From positions 1 to 64,000 of the forward strand of contig NZ_QOKW01000016.1 in NCBI RefSeq assembly GCF_008365375.1: DNA of 64,000 nt, read 5' to 3'. Position numbers and translations under genes: made by a program. The notes under the pieces are model-generated. The model saw only the letters and a program-made list of their open reading frames with translations. It did not search any database and was not told where the DNA came from. Origin of the DNA: Roseomonas genomospecies 6 (GTDB taxonomy: Bacteria; Pseudomonadota; Alphaproteobacteria; Azospirillales; Azospirillaceae). Position 1 is the first letter of the stretch. Each line of letters opens with the position of its first letter. Below, in pieces: positions 10,174 to 19,610 of this stretch.

Positions 10174-10310
10174 GTGGGGGAGTGGTCGCATGGGCCCCCC
10201 ACCCTGACCCTCCCCCACTTCGCGGGGGAGGGAATTAAGAAAAGCCCTCCCCCGCCGAAGGTGGGGGAGGGTTGGGTGGGGGCCCAGCGCAACCACTCCT
10301 CCACCCCACA
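10174..10310. repeat. REP/BIME-like long inverted repeat, copy 2
   Basis: A long imperfect palindrome fills the gap from the liuA operators to the aldehyde dehydrogenase stop. Ends are TGTGGGG and CCCCACA. The inner arms GGGCCCCCCACCC and GGGTGGGGGCCC flank two hairpins built from CCCTCCCCC and GGGGGAGGG, with AATTAAGAAAAG at the centre. It belongs to the same family as the copies at 13122, 22363 and 45981. Confidence 0.85.
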
Positions 10311-10311
10311 C

Positions 10312-11805
10312 TCACTTCATGTTGATGATGATCGTCTTCTTGTGCGTGAAATGCTCCAGCATCGCTTCCAGCGAGGCTTCCTTGCCCAGCCCCGACGACT
10401 TCACGCCGCCGTAGGACAGGTTCGGCTGCACCACCAGATTCTGGTTCACCTGCACGAACCCGGCTTCCAGCCGGTGCACGGCGTCCATCGCCACCCTCAG
10501 ATCACGGGTCCAGATCGTCGCGGCAAGGCCGTATTCGGTGTCGTTGGCCTGGGCGATGACCTCTTCATAGTCGGTCCAGCGGATGACGCAGCAGACCGGG
10601 CCGAAGATTTCCTCCTGCGCGATGCGGTCGCTGTTCTTCACGCCGGTGAAGATGTGCGGCTGCACGTACAGGCCCTTGGTCAGCTTCGGATCGGACGGCA
10701 TGGCGGAGCAGACATGCGGAGTCGCCCCGCCCTCCTTGCCGATGGCGATGTAGCTCTGCACCCGGTCCAACTGCTGCGGCGACACGATGGTGCCGATGTC
10801 GGTCGACTCATCCAGCGGGTCGCCCATCTTCATCGCGTTCACCTTCTCCTTCAGCTTTTCCACGAAGGCGTCGTGGATGCTGTCATGGACGAAGATACGC
10901 GAGGAGGCGGTGCAGCTCTGGCCCTGGCGGGTGAAGCGCATGCCGGCGATGGCGCCCGCGATGGCCTGCTCCAGGTCGGCGTCGCCGCAGACGATCATCG
11001 GGCTCTTGCCGCCCAGCTCCAGCGTCACCGGGATCAGCTTCTCGGCGGCGGTCTTGTAGACGATCTTGCCGGTCTCGACCGAGCCGGTGAAGGTCACCTT
11101 CTTCACGTCCTTGTGCGCCACCAGCGGGGCGCCGCATTCCGGGCCGTAGCCCGAGAGGATGTTCACCACCCCCGCCGGGATCACCGTGTTGATGAGCTGC
11201 ACGACGCGCAGGACCGCGAGCGGCGCCTCCTCGGCCGACTTCACCACCACGGCGTTGCCCGCCACCATCGCCGGGGCGATCTTCAGCGCCATCAGCAGCA
11301 GCGGCACGTTCCACGGGATGATCGCGCCGACCACGCCCACCGGCTCGCGCACCGTCATGGTCAGCATGCTTGGGTTGAAGGGCACCGTCTCGCCCTTCAG
11401 CTCCGGCGCCAGACCGCCGAAGAAGACGAAGGCGTCGGACAGGACGCCGGCCTCGATGCGCGATTCGGTGCGCAGGGCCTTGCCGGTCTCCAGAGCGATC
11501 AGCTTGGCGATTTCCTCCTTGTGGGCGTCGAGCACGCGCCCGCATTCGGCCACCAGCTTGCCGCGCTCCCGCACCGGGCGCTTGGCCCATTCCTTCTGCG
11601 CGGCGGTGGCGGCGGCAACCGCGGCGTCCACGTCCGCGGCCTCACCGAACGCCGCCTCGGCCACCGTCTCGCCGGTCGCCGGATTCACGACGGGGAAGCT
11701 CTTGCCGGAGGAGGCCGGGCGGAAGTCGCCGCCGAAGAAATGCTTGCCCGACAACTCCCTGGCGAGCGCGAAGGGGTCGAGCTGGAGGTCGGTGCTGACG
11801 CTCAT
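10312..11805 (-). CDS. NAD(P)-dependent aldehyde dehydrogenase
   Basis: This 497-residue ALDH-superfamily enzyme oxidises an aldehyde to its acid. Motifs visible are the cofactor-binding PWNVPLLLMALKIAPAM and FTGSVETG, the general base Glu in LELGGKSPMIV, the nucleophilic Cys in RQGQSCTASSRIF, and EEIFGPVCCVI near the C-terminus. Length and start (MSVSTDLQLDPFALAREL) fit. It lies 56 bp downstream of the PaaK-like gene, so it may be the last gene of the importer operon. The substrate is unknown: an aldehyde whose acid is then activated by the neighbouring ligases would make sense, but that is inference. Confidence 0.92.
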   Translation of the reverse strand: MSVSTDLQLDPFALARELSGKHFFGGDFRPASSGKSFPVVNPATGETVAEAAFGEAADVDAAVAAATAAQKEWAKRPVRERGKLVAECGRVLDAHKEEIAKLIALETGKALRTESRIEAGVLSDAFVFFGGLAPELKGETVPFNPSMLTMTVREPVGVVGAIIPWNVPLLLMALKIAPAMVAGNAVVVKSAEEAPLAVLRVVQLINTVIPAGVVNILSGYGPECGAPLVAHKDVKKVTFTGSVETGKIVYKTAAEKLIPVTLELGGKSPMIVCGDADLEQAIAGAIAGMRFTRQGQSCTASSRIFVHDSIHDAFVEKLKEKVNAMKMGDPLDESTDIGTIVSPQQLDRVQSYIAIGKEGGATPHVCSAMPSDPKLTKGLYVQPHIFTGVKNSDRIAQEEIFGPVCCVIRWTDYEEVIAQANDTEYGLAATIWTRDLRVAMDAVHRLEAGFVQVNQNLVVQPNLSYGGVKSSGLGKEASLEAMLEHFTHKKTIIINMK

Positions 11806-11861
11806 GTCACGGTGGTCCTTGTGTGTATCGGGTCGGTTATCGTTATTGTGTCAGTCTTTTA

Positions 11862-13091
11862 TCAGGCGCGGGCGTCTTCGATCACCTTGCCGTCGTTGGG
11901 CAGGCTGCCGGGGGCCGCGAATTCCACGACGCCCTTCAATTTGGTGACGGCGGCCAGAGTTTCACGCACCGCCGCCGCCAAAGCCTCGCCGGACTCGGGC
12001 GACTCGCAGCGCAGGGTCATGGTGTCGTTGGCGTCCTCGCGCCCGACGACGAGGCGGGCCTTGCCGATCTGCGGGTGGCGGCGCACCACCTCGGCGATCT
12101 GCTGCGGGTGAACGAACATGCCCTTGACCTTGGTGGTCTGGTCGGCGCGGCCCATCCAGCCTTTCAGCCGCATGTTGGTGCGCCCGCAGGGACTCTGGCC
12201 CGGCAGGACGGCGGACAGGTCGCCGGTGGCGAAGCGGACCAGCGGGTAGGCCTGGTTGAAGACGGTCACGACCACCTCCCCCACCTCGCCCTCCGGCACG
12301 GGGTCGCCGGTTCCGGGACGCACGATCTCGATGATGGCGTTCTCGTCCACCACCAGCCCGGCGCGGGCCGGCGTCTCGTACGCGACGATGCCGAGGTCGG
12401 CGGTGCCGTAACTCTGGTACACGGCGATGCCGCGCCCCTCGTAATAGGCGCGGGCGTCCGGCAGGAAGGGACCGCCGGTGACGTGGCCCACCGTGATGGA
12501 GGAGAGGTCGAGCCCCAGTTCGTCGCCCTTCTCCAGGATGATCTTGAGGAAATCCGGCGTGCCGATGTAGGCGCCGGGCTTCAGATGCGCGGCCACCTGG
12601 GCCTGCATCTCCGTGTTGCCGACGCCTGCCGGAATGACGGCGCAGCCCAGCGCGTGCGCCCCCGTCTCGAACATCGAACCGGCGGGGGTCAGGTGGTAGC
12701 TGAAGCAGTTCTGGACGAGCCCGCCGCCGCGGATGCCCGACGCGAAGAGCGCCCGCGCGGTGCGCCAGGGGTCCTTGCCGTGCGCCTCCGGATCGTGGAT
12801 CGGGCCGGGCGAGGCGAAGACGCGGGCCAACTGCCCGATGGCGACCGTGGTCATTCCGCCGAAGGGCGGCGCTTCCTTCTGGAGCGCGATCAGGTCCGAC
12901 TTGCGGGTGACCGGCAGGGCGGCGAGCGACGCGCGGTCACGGACGGAGGCGGGGTCCACGTCGGCGAGCAGGCGGGTGAAATAGGGCGCGTTCGCCTTGG
13001 CGTGGGCGATCTGCGCCGGCAGCGCCGCGAACAGCTCCGCCTCGCGCCGGTCGGGGGAGCGGGTTTCGAGTTGATCGTAGAAGTCGGACAC
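11862..13091 (-). CDS. Phenylacetate-CoA ligase-like AMP-binding protein with atypical P-loop
   Basis: This 409-residue protein resembles the PaaK branch of the adenylate-forming family: an N-terminal segment with HAKANAPYFTRLL, the central QSYGTADLG motif (equivalent of YGxTE), the RFATGDLSAVLPG motif, GRADQTTKVKGMFVHPQQ hinge and a C-terminal Lys in LPNDGKVIEDAR. In place of the Ser/Thr/Gly-rich P-loop (SSGTTGKPT in PaaK) it has FASPGPIHDPEAHGKD. Relatives beside liv-type importers may share this. It may ligate an aromatic or branched acid to CoA using a changed phosphate-binding loop, or be a non-catalytic relative. It is encoded just downstream of the second importer ATPase, across a repeat. 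Confidence 0.8.
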   Translation of the reverse strand: MSDFYDQLETRSPDRREAELFAALPAQIAHAKANAPYFTRLLADVDPASVRDRASLAALPVTRKSDLIALQKEAPPFGGMTTVAIGQLARVFASPGPIHDPEAHGKDPWRTARALFASGIRGGGLVQNCFSYHLTPAGSMFETGAHALGCAVIPAGVGNTEMQAQVAAHLKPGAYIGTPDFLKIILEKGDELGLDLSSITVGHVTGGPFLPDARAYYEGRGIAVYQSYGTADLGIVAYETPARAGLVVDENAIIEIVRPGTGDPVPEGEVGEVVVTVFNQAYPLVRFATGDLSAVLPGQSPCGRTNMRLKGWMGRADQTTKVKGMFVHPQQIAEVVRRHPQIGKARLVVGREDANDTMTLRCESPESGEALAAAVRETLAAVTKLKGVVEFAAPGSLPNDGKVIEDARA

Positions 13092-13121
13092 CGATGCCTC
13101 CCGGCTGATTATTCTTGGGGT

Positions 13122-13228
13122 GTCGCGTGGGGCCCCCCTCCCGACCTCCCCCCACCTTCGGCGGGGGGAGGAGAAAAGCCCTCCCCCGCGAAGTGGGGGA
13201 GGGTTGGGTGGGGGCCCTCCGCAACCAC
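13122..13228. repeat. REP/BIME-like long inverted repeat, copy 3
   Basis: Arms GTGGGGCCCCCCTCCC and GGGTGGGGGCCCTCCGC surround hairpins of CCTCCCCCCACC with GGCGGGGGGAGG, and CCCTCCCCCGCGAAG with GTGGGGGAGGG; AGAAAAG is at the centre. It separates the importer ATPase gene from the PaaK-like gene. Confidence 0.85.
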
Positions 13229-13238
13229 TCCTGTCACA

Positions 13239-14099
<861 letters not shown>

Positions 14100-14130
14100 G
14101 CGGTACCTGATGCAGTGAGACGGGACGGAA

Positions 14131-14164
14131 GCCCCCGCCGCCACCCTTTCGCAGCGGCGGGGGC
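14131..14164 (-). promoter_or_regulatory. Intercistronic stem-loop after the binding-protein gene
   Basis: Perfect 11-bp stem GCCCCCGCCGC / GCGGCGGGGGC with a 12-nt loop lies between the binding-protein stop and the next ATPase start. There is no T-tract, so it is better explained as an RNA 3'-end stabiliser or partial terminator, a common way to keep binding-protein mRNA in excess. Confidence 0.65.
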
Positions 14165-14172
14165 GGTCCGGC

Positions 14173-15456
14173 TTACCAGCCCAGCCACTCCGGCTTGCGC
14201 GGGACGTCGACGGTGGCGATCTTCTCCAGCTTGATCGTGCCGGCCTTCACCAGTTCGTCCACCGAAGCGCCGGTGTCGCCGGTCACGTTGGCGCGGTACA
14301 GGTTGACCTTGTCCATGCCGCGGTGGTCGGTTTCGGTCCAGGTGGACGGCACGCAGACGCCCTCCAGGCCCGCCGGAACCCAATCCTTCTTCTGGTACAT
14401 GCCCTTGCGGATGTTCGGGCCGGTCACGCCGCCGTTCTGCTTCGCCCAGTCCATCGCTTCCTTCATGTAGAAGGCGGAGCAGATGCCGGACACGTAGTGC
14501 ACGGGGCGATAGGCGGTGCCGGCGGCGTCGGAGATCTTGGAGATTTCCTTCACGATCTTCATGCCCGGCGCGTCGCCGCCCCAGATCGCCGCGGTGCGGA
14601 CCGGGAAGATCACGCCGTTGGCGGCGGAGCCGGCGGCCTTGGCGGCGTTCTCGTCCATGCCCCAGACGTTGCCCATGAACTGCACCTGCGCACCGACCGT
14701 CTGGCAGGCCTTCAGCACGGAGATGTTGGAACCCGCCGTGTTGCCGAGATAGGCGTAGTTGGCGCCCGCCTCCTTCAGCGTCAGGCACTGGGCGGTGTAG
14801 TCGCCCGGCGTCAGGGCGAACTGGACCGCCGGAAGCACGTCGAAGCCCAGCTCCTTGGCGAGCGCCTCACCCGCTTCCTTCGGGGCGTTCGGGTAGGGGT
14901 GGTTGGCGCCCATGTGGACGTACTTGGGCTTGCCCGAGCCGCCCTTCGTCTTCCAGTCCTCGGCCGCCCACATCAGCATGGCGCGCAGGCCGTCGGAGTA
15001 GGACGGGCCGTAGAAGAAGTTGTAGGGAGCCGGCTTGGAGCCGTGCGGGCCCTTGCCGGTCGGGTCGGTCAGGTGGCCCGAGTAGGAGCCGGAGTAGTAG
15101 GGGATCTCGTCCTTGCCGACGAAGCCGGTCAGAGCCTCGGTATCGGCGGTGCCCCAGCCCTGGATGGCCGCGACCTTGCCGCTGCCCGACGACCACTTCT
15201 TGTACTGGCTGATGGCGCGCGGGGCCTGATAGCCGTAGTCCACCGTCTCGACGTCCATCGTCGTGCCGCCGACGCCGCCGTTCTTGTTGATGTAGGCGAG
15301 CGCGTCGGCGACGCCCTGGCCGAAGGGCACGCCCACGTCCGACGTGGCGCCGGACTGGTCGGCGAGATGGCCGACCGGGATCTTCTGGGCGTTGGCGGCC
15401 CCGGTGCCGAGCAGGACGACGGCGGCGGACGCCAGCAGGACGGTCTTCATGGTCAT
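14173..15456 (-). CDS. ABC importer periplasmic substrate-binding protein (liv type)
   Basis: This 427-residue exported protein has a signal peptide MTMKTVLLASAAVVLLGTG with cleavage expected after GAANA, then QKIPVGHLADQSGATSDVG, typical of the Peripla_BP_6 family that binds amino acids, amides or aromatic acids. The ATG at 15456 is preferred to that at 15450 because GGGAG lies upstream. Residues such as GWGTADTEALTGFVGKDE and NTAGSNISVLKACQTVGAQ form the expected lobes. It sits after the two permease genes and before the second ATPase gene, with a stem-loop behind it. The ligand cannot be read from sequence; ligase neighbours suggest a carboxylic acid. Confidence 0.92.
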   Translation of the reverse strand: MTMKTVLLASAAVVLLGTGAANAQKIPVGHLADQSGATSDVGVPFGQGVADALAYINKNGGVGGTTMDVETVDYGYQAPRAISQYKKWSSGSGKVAAIQGWGTADTEALTGFVGKDEIPYYSGSYSGHLTDPTGKGPHGSKPAPYNFFYGPSYSDGLRAMLMWAAEDWKTKGGSGKPKYVHMGANHPYPNAPKEAGEALAKELGFDVLPAVQFALTPGDYTAQCLTLKEAGANYAYLGNTAGSNISVLKACQTVGAQVQFMGNVWGMDENAAKAAGSAANGVIFPVRTAAIWGGDAPGMKIVKEISKISDAAGTAYRPVHYVSGICSAFYMKEAMDWAKQNGGVTGPNIRKGMYQKKDWVPAGLEGVCVPSTWTETDHRGMDKVNLYRANVTGDTGASVDELVKAGTIKLEKIATVDVPRKPEWLGW

Positions 15457-15511
15457 GGTGCGTTTTCTCCCAGTCGTTATGTTTTTCAGAAGCCTTGGTG
15501 CGAGATGGGCC

Positions 15512-16585
15512 TCAGTGCGAGAACGGGTAGAGCTTCCAGTAGGCCTTGATCTGCTTCCAGCGGTGGGCCAGCCCGTCCGGTTCGAAGACCAGGAACAGGA
15601 TGATGACCAGGCCGATGGCCATTTCACGAAGGAAGGCGATGGCCTCCCTCAGGTTCAGCGCGGCGTCGATGGCGGTGCCGGAGAGCGCCGTGGTGATGGC
15701 CTGCATCACCTCCGGCAGCAGCACCATGAAGGCGGTGCCCATCAGCGACCCCATGATCGAGCCCAGACCCCCGATGATGATCATGCCGAGGAACTGGATC
15801 GAGAAGAGGATCGTGAAGCCCTCGACCGACACGAACTGGAGGTAGTGGGCGTAGAGCGCGCCGCCGATGCCGGCGTAGAAGGACGAGATGCCGAAGGACA
15901 TCGTGCGGTACTTGGTCAGGTTGATGCCCATGATCTCCGCGGAGAGATAATGGTCGCGAACCGCCACCAGCGCCCGCCCGTCGCGGGACCGCATCAGGTT
16001 GGTCGCCAGGATGAACATGACGACCATGTAGACCAGCACGACATAGAAGTAGCTCTCGTCGGTGTCGAAGGCGAAGCCGAACAGGGTGAAGGGCTCCGCG
16101 ATGGTGCCGGCGGTTCCTCCCGTGAACCAGTCGGCGCGCGAGAAGAAGTCCTGGAGGATGTACTGCGCCGCCAGGGTGGCGATGGCGAGGTACAGGCCCT
16201 TCAGCCGCGCCGCCGGGATGCCGAACAGCATGCCGACCGCGGTGGTCATCACGCCAGCCAGCGGGATGGCGAGCGCCACCGGGATGCCGAAGCTGTTCGA
16301 CAGCCACGCCGACGAGAAGGCGCCGAAGCCGAAGAAGGCGGCGTGCCCGATGGAGATCTGGCCGGTGAAGCCGACCAGGATGTTCAGCCCCAGCGCCGCG
16401 ATGCCCAGATAACCGATCTGGATGCACAGGTTCAGCCAGTAGCGGTCCATGAAGGCCGGGCAGAGCAGCAGAAGGAGCACGCCCAGGATCGCGAAGTTGC
16501 GGCTGGTCGTGGTCGGGAAGATGGTCGTGTCGGCGGCGTACCGGGTCTTGAAGTCGCCGCAGGGGATGAGACTGATGTTCGCCAT
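15512..16585 (-). CDS. ABC importer permease, LivM type
   Basis: This 357-residue inner-membrane protein has about nine to ten hydrophobic segments, starting at NFAILGVLLLLLCPAFMD, and the LivM signature region GFTGQISIGHAAFFGFGAF followed by the conserved GLYLAIATLAAQYILQDFF. It pairs with the LivH-type permease 15 bp upstream. The C-terminus ends in a short cytosolic tail rich in aromatic residues. It forms the membrane channel with the two ATPases in this operon. Confidence 0.93.
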   Translation of the reverse strand: MANISLIPCGDFKTRYAADTTIFPTTTSRNFAILGVLLLLLCPAFMDRYWLNLCIQIGYLGIAALGLNILVGFTGQISIGHAAFFGFGAFSSAWLSNSFGIPVALAIPLAGVMTTAVGMLFGIPAARLKGLYLAIATLAAQYILQDFFSRADWFTGGTAGTIAEPFTLFGFAFDTDESYFYVVLVYMVVMFILATNLMRSRDGRALVAVRDHYLSAEIMGINLTKYRTMSFGISSFYAGIGGALYAHYLQFVSVEGFTILFSIQFLGMIIIGGLGSIMGSLMGTAFMVLLPEVMQAITTALSGTAIDAALNLREAIAFLREMAIGLVIILFLVFEPDGLAHRWKQIKAYWKLYPFSH

Positions 16586-16600
16586 AGTTGCGGCCGCTCC

Positions 16601-17488
16601 TTACACGCGCTCGATGTCCTTGGTGCCGAAGAGGCCGTAGGGCTTAATCATCAGGATGACGATCAGGACGTAGAAGGGGGCGATCTCGTACATGTTGCCC
16701 CAGTTCAGCCATTGGCTGTCCAGGTAGTGCGCGAGATTCTCCAGCACGCCGACGATCAGTCCGCCCAGCACCGCCCCGGCCACGCTGTCCAGCCCGCCCA
16801 GGATGACCGCCGGGAAGACCTTGATGCCGAAGAAGGAGAGCGCCGAGGACACGCCGTTGACCACGCCGACCGTGACGCCGGCCACCGCCGACACCATGGC
16901 GGAGATGGCCCAGCTCATCGCGAACATGTGGCGGACGGAGATGCCCAGCGACTGCGCCACCTGCTGGTCGAAGGCGGTCGCCCGCATCGCCAGACCCATG
17001 CGCGAGTATTTGAAGAACCAGCCGAAGCCCGCCATGATGAGGATCGAGATGACCAAACTCATCACATAGACGGTCTGCACGTCGAGCCCGAGGATGTTCA
17101 CGGTCGGGCTGGCGAAGATGGTCGGGAACGGCTTCGCGAAGACGCCGAACATCCACTTCATCATCGCCTGGAAGAAGATCGACAGGCCGATGGTGACCAT
17201 GATGACGGAGATGATCGGCTCCCCGATCATCGGCCGCAGCACGACGACCTGAAGCACGATGCCGAAGACCAGCATGAAGGCCAGCGTGATCGGGAAACCG
17301 ATCCAGAAGGGCAACTGCCAGGAGGTCAGCAGCCACCAGCAGGTCCAGGCGCCGATCAGCAGGAACTCGCCCTGGGCGAAGTTCACGATGCGGCTGGCCT
17401 TGTAGATCAGCACGAAGGACATCGCCACGACGCCGTACAGCGCGCCGACGATCAGTCCGTTGACGAGAAGCTGGAAGAGCAAGGTCAT
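16601..17488 (-). CDS. ABC importer permease, LivH type
   Basis: This 295-residue integral membrane protein starts MTLLFQLLVNGLIVGALYGV at 17488. The longer frame upstream runs through repeat DNA and was rejected. It shows KASRIVNFAQGEFLLIGAW, the conserved LivH coupling segment, and MRATAFDQQVAQSLGISV, the cytosolic loop contacting the ATPase. It partners the LivM-type permease and is preceded by a palindromic repeat that separates it from the acyl-CoA ligase gene. Confidence 0.94.
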   Translation of the reverse strand: MTLLFQLLVNGLIVGALYGVVAMSFVLIYKASRIVNFAQGEFLLIGAWTCWWLLTSWQLPFWIGFPITLAFMLVFGIVLQVVVLRPMIGEPIISVIMVTIGLSIFFQAMMKWMFGVFAKPFPTIFASPTVNILGLDVQTVYVMSLVISILIMAGFGWFFKYSRMGLAMRATAFDQQVAQSLGISVRHMFAMSWAISAMVSAVAGVTVGVVNGVSSALSFFGIKVFPAVILGGLDSVAGAVLGGLIVGVLENLAHYLDSQWLNWGNMYEIAPFYVLIVILMIKPYGLFGTKDIERV

Positions 17489-17502
17489 GGCGTGGCCTCG
17501 TT

Positions 17503-17650
17503 CTCGATCCCCTCTCCCGTCCCGGGAGAGGGTGGCCCGCAGGGCCGGGTGAGGGTGCATCCAAGGATCGAGTACTGCTCCGTCGCCGGTACCCTCACCC
17601 TTCCCGCGCTCTGCGCGGGTCCCTTCCCTCTCCCGGGGCGGGAGAGGGAC
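17503..17650. repeat. REP/BIME-like long inverted repeat, copy 4
   Basis: The left part has terminal arms CTCGATCC (17503-17510) and GGATCGAG (17565-17572) around a CCTCTCCC/GGGAGAGG hairpin. The right part repeats the family words TACCCTCACCC, CGCGCTCTGCGCG and CTCTCCCGGGGCGGGAGAG. It lies between the ligase stop and the LivH-type permease start, inside what is otherwise one operon. Confidence 0.75.
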
Positions 17651-17678
17651 CTGTTCGCGAATCTCATCATCGCCCCCC

Positions 17679-19610
17679 TCACGCCGCGGCCTGCGCCGGC
17701 TTCTTGGCCGGCGTGGGCAGCAGGTCGACCACCTTCAGCACGGTGCGGATGCGCTGCTTGGTGCCGTCCTGGAAGGTGATGGTGGTGTCCACGTCGATGG
17801 CCGGCTGGCCCGCGTAGATGGAGTCGATGATCTCGCCGTATTTCTCGGCGATCACGCCGCGGCGCACCTTGCGGGTGCGGGTCAGCTCGCCGTCGTCGGC
17901 GTCCAGTTCCTTGTAGAGGAGCAGGAACTTGGTGATGCGCTGATACTCCGGCAGCGTCGCGTTCACCCGCTCCACCTCCTGGCGCAGAAGCTCGTAGACT
18001 TCCGGCTTCGACGACAGGTCGGAATAGGTGGTGAAGGCGATGCGGTTCTTCTCCGCCCACTTCGACACGATGGGGAAGCGGATGCAGATGATCGCCGACA
18101 GGTAGGGGCGCTTGTTCCCCAGGATCACCGCTTCCGCCACATAGGGGCTGAACTTCAGCTTGTTCTCGATGTATTGCGGGCTGAAGCGGTCGTTGTTGCT
18201 GGTGGTGGCGATGTCCTTGATGCGGTCGATGATGACCAGATGGCCCTTCTTGTCGAAGAAGCCGGCATCGCCCGTGTGCATCCAGCCGTCGCGCAGGTCC
18301 GCCGTGGTCGAGGCCTCGTTGCGGTAATAGCCGGCGAACATGTTGGGATGGGTGACCACGATCTCGCCGACGCCGTTCTGGTCGGGCTCGATCACCTTGA
18401 CCTTGACGCCGTCGTCGAAGGGCACGCCCACCGTGTCGAAATCCACATCGTCCGAACGGTGCACCGTGTAGGCGCCCATCGTCTCCGTCTGGCCGTAGAT
18501 CTGGCGCAGCGGCACGCCCAGCGCCTGGAAGAACTTGAAGGTGTCGGGGCCGAGCGCCGCGCCGCCGGTCGCCGCCGACTTCAGGTTGGTGAAGCCCAGC
18601 CGGTCTCGCAGCGCTGCGAAGAGAATGCGGTCGGCGACGGCGGAGCGGGTTCCGTTGGCGAGCGCCTCCAGACCCAGCTTCATGCCGTAATCGTACATCT
18701 TCTGCTTGAAGGGCGAGGCGTCCATCATGCGCGCCCGCACGTCGGCGGCGATCTGCTCCCACAGGCGGGGGGCGAACAGCACGAAGCTCGGCCCGATCTC
18801 GCGGAAGTCGTTCATCATCGTCTCGGCTTCCTCGACGAAGTTCACGCGCATCCGCGACACCATGCCCATGCCGACGGCGTAGATCTGCTCCATGATCCAG
18901 GACAGCGGCAGCACCGAGACATACTCGTCCGCCGGTCCCTTCGGGTCCACCGACAGGTAGCTGGCGACGTGGCGGATCAGCCGCCCCGCCGGCAGCATCG
19001 CCAGCTTCGGGTTGGAGGTGGTGCCCGACGTGGTGCAGAGCACCGCCACGTCGTCGCCCTTCGTCGCCGCAACCATCTCCTCATAGAGGTTCGGCTTCTC
19101 GGCATGCAGCGCGTTGCCCAGCTTGACCAGTTCCGACGCCTCCATCAGGCGCGGGTCGCTGTATTTGCGCATGCCGCGGGGGTCGGAATAGATGATGTGC
19201 TTCAGCGTCGGCAGGCGCTCGCCCAGGTTCAGCAGCTTGTCGACCTGCTCCTCGTCCTCCGCGAAGATGACGTGCACGTCGGCGTAGGTGATGAGGTAGG
19301 CGACCTCCTCGTCCATGGCGTCGCGGTAGATGCCCAGGCTCATGGCGCCCATGGCGTGGGCGGCGATCTCGCCCATCACCCAGTCGGGCCGGTTGTCGCC
19401 GAGCAGGGCCACCACATGGCCGCGCTCCACGCCGAGCTTGATGAGGCCGAGCGTGAAGGCGCGCACACGGGCGTGCATGTCCGCCCAGGTGAATTCGCGC
19501 CAGATGCCGAAATCCTTCTCGCGCATGGCGACGTCGCCGCCATGCTCGCGGGCGTGCAGTGACAGCAGCTTCGGCAGCGTGTCGTGAGTCTTGATATCAG
19601 GAAGAGACAT
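17679..19610 (-). CDS. AMP-dependent acyl-CoA synthetase (long-chain type)
   Basis: This 643-residue adenylate-forming enzyme has the P-loop in CTTSGTTSNPKLAM, the IYGQTETMGAYTV motif, HTGDAGFFDKKGHLVI, the hinge IDRIKDIATTSNN and the late catalytic Lys region GELTRTRKVRRGVIAEKY. It activates a carboxylic acid to its CoA ester with ATP. The ATG at 19610 is chosen: AGGAGG sits seven bases upstream and it overlaps the ATPase stop as TGATG, so the two are translationally coupled. A GTG one codon earlier is possible. Encoding a ligase inside a liv-type importer operon suggests the imported solute is activated on entry. Confidence 0.92.
   Translation of the reverse strand: MSLPDIKTHDTLPKLLSLHAREHGGDVAMREKDFGIWREFTWADMHARVRAFTLGLIKLGVERGHVVALLGDNRPDWVMGEIAAHAMGAMSLGIYRDAMDEEVAYLITYADVHVIFAEDEEQVDKLLNLGERLPTLKHIIYSDPRGMRKYSDPRLMEASELVKLGNALHAEKPNLYEEMVAATKGDDVAVLCTTSGTTSNPKLAMLPAGRLIRHVASYLSVDPKGPADEYVSVLPLSWIMEQIYAVGMGMVSRMRVNFVEEAETMMNDFREIGPSFVLFAPRLWEQIAADVRARMMDASPFKQKMYDYGMKLGLEALANGTRSAVADRILFAALRDRLGFTNLKSAATGGAALGPDTFKFFQALGVPLRQIYGQTETMGAYTVHRSDDVDFDTVGVPFDDGVKVKVIEPDQNGVGEIVVTHPNMFAGYYRNEASTTADLRDGWMHTGDAGFFDKKGHLVIIDRIKDIATTSNNDRFSPQYIENKLKFSPYVAEAVILGNKRPYLSAIICIRFPIVSKWAEKNRIAFTTYSDLSSKPEVYELLRQEVERVNATLPEYQRITKFLLLYKELDADDGELTRTRKVRRGVIAEKYGEIIDSIYAGQPAIDVDTTITFQDGTKQRIRTVLKVVDLLPTPAKKPAQAAA

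Noticed and set aside
7618-12111. Very long plus-strand open frame (1497 codons) opposite the thiolase, liuA and aldehyde dehydrogenase genes
   Set aside because: It is a high-GC shadow of well-recognised minus-strand enzymes. It has no domain, runs through repeat DNA, and is rich in Arg, Gly, His and Val as antisense frames are.
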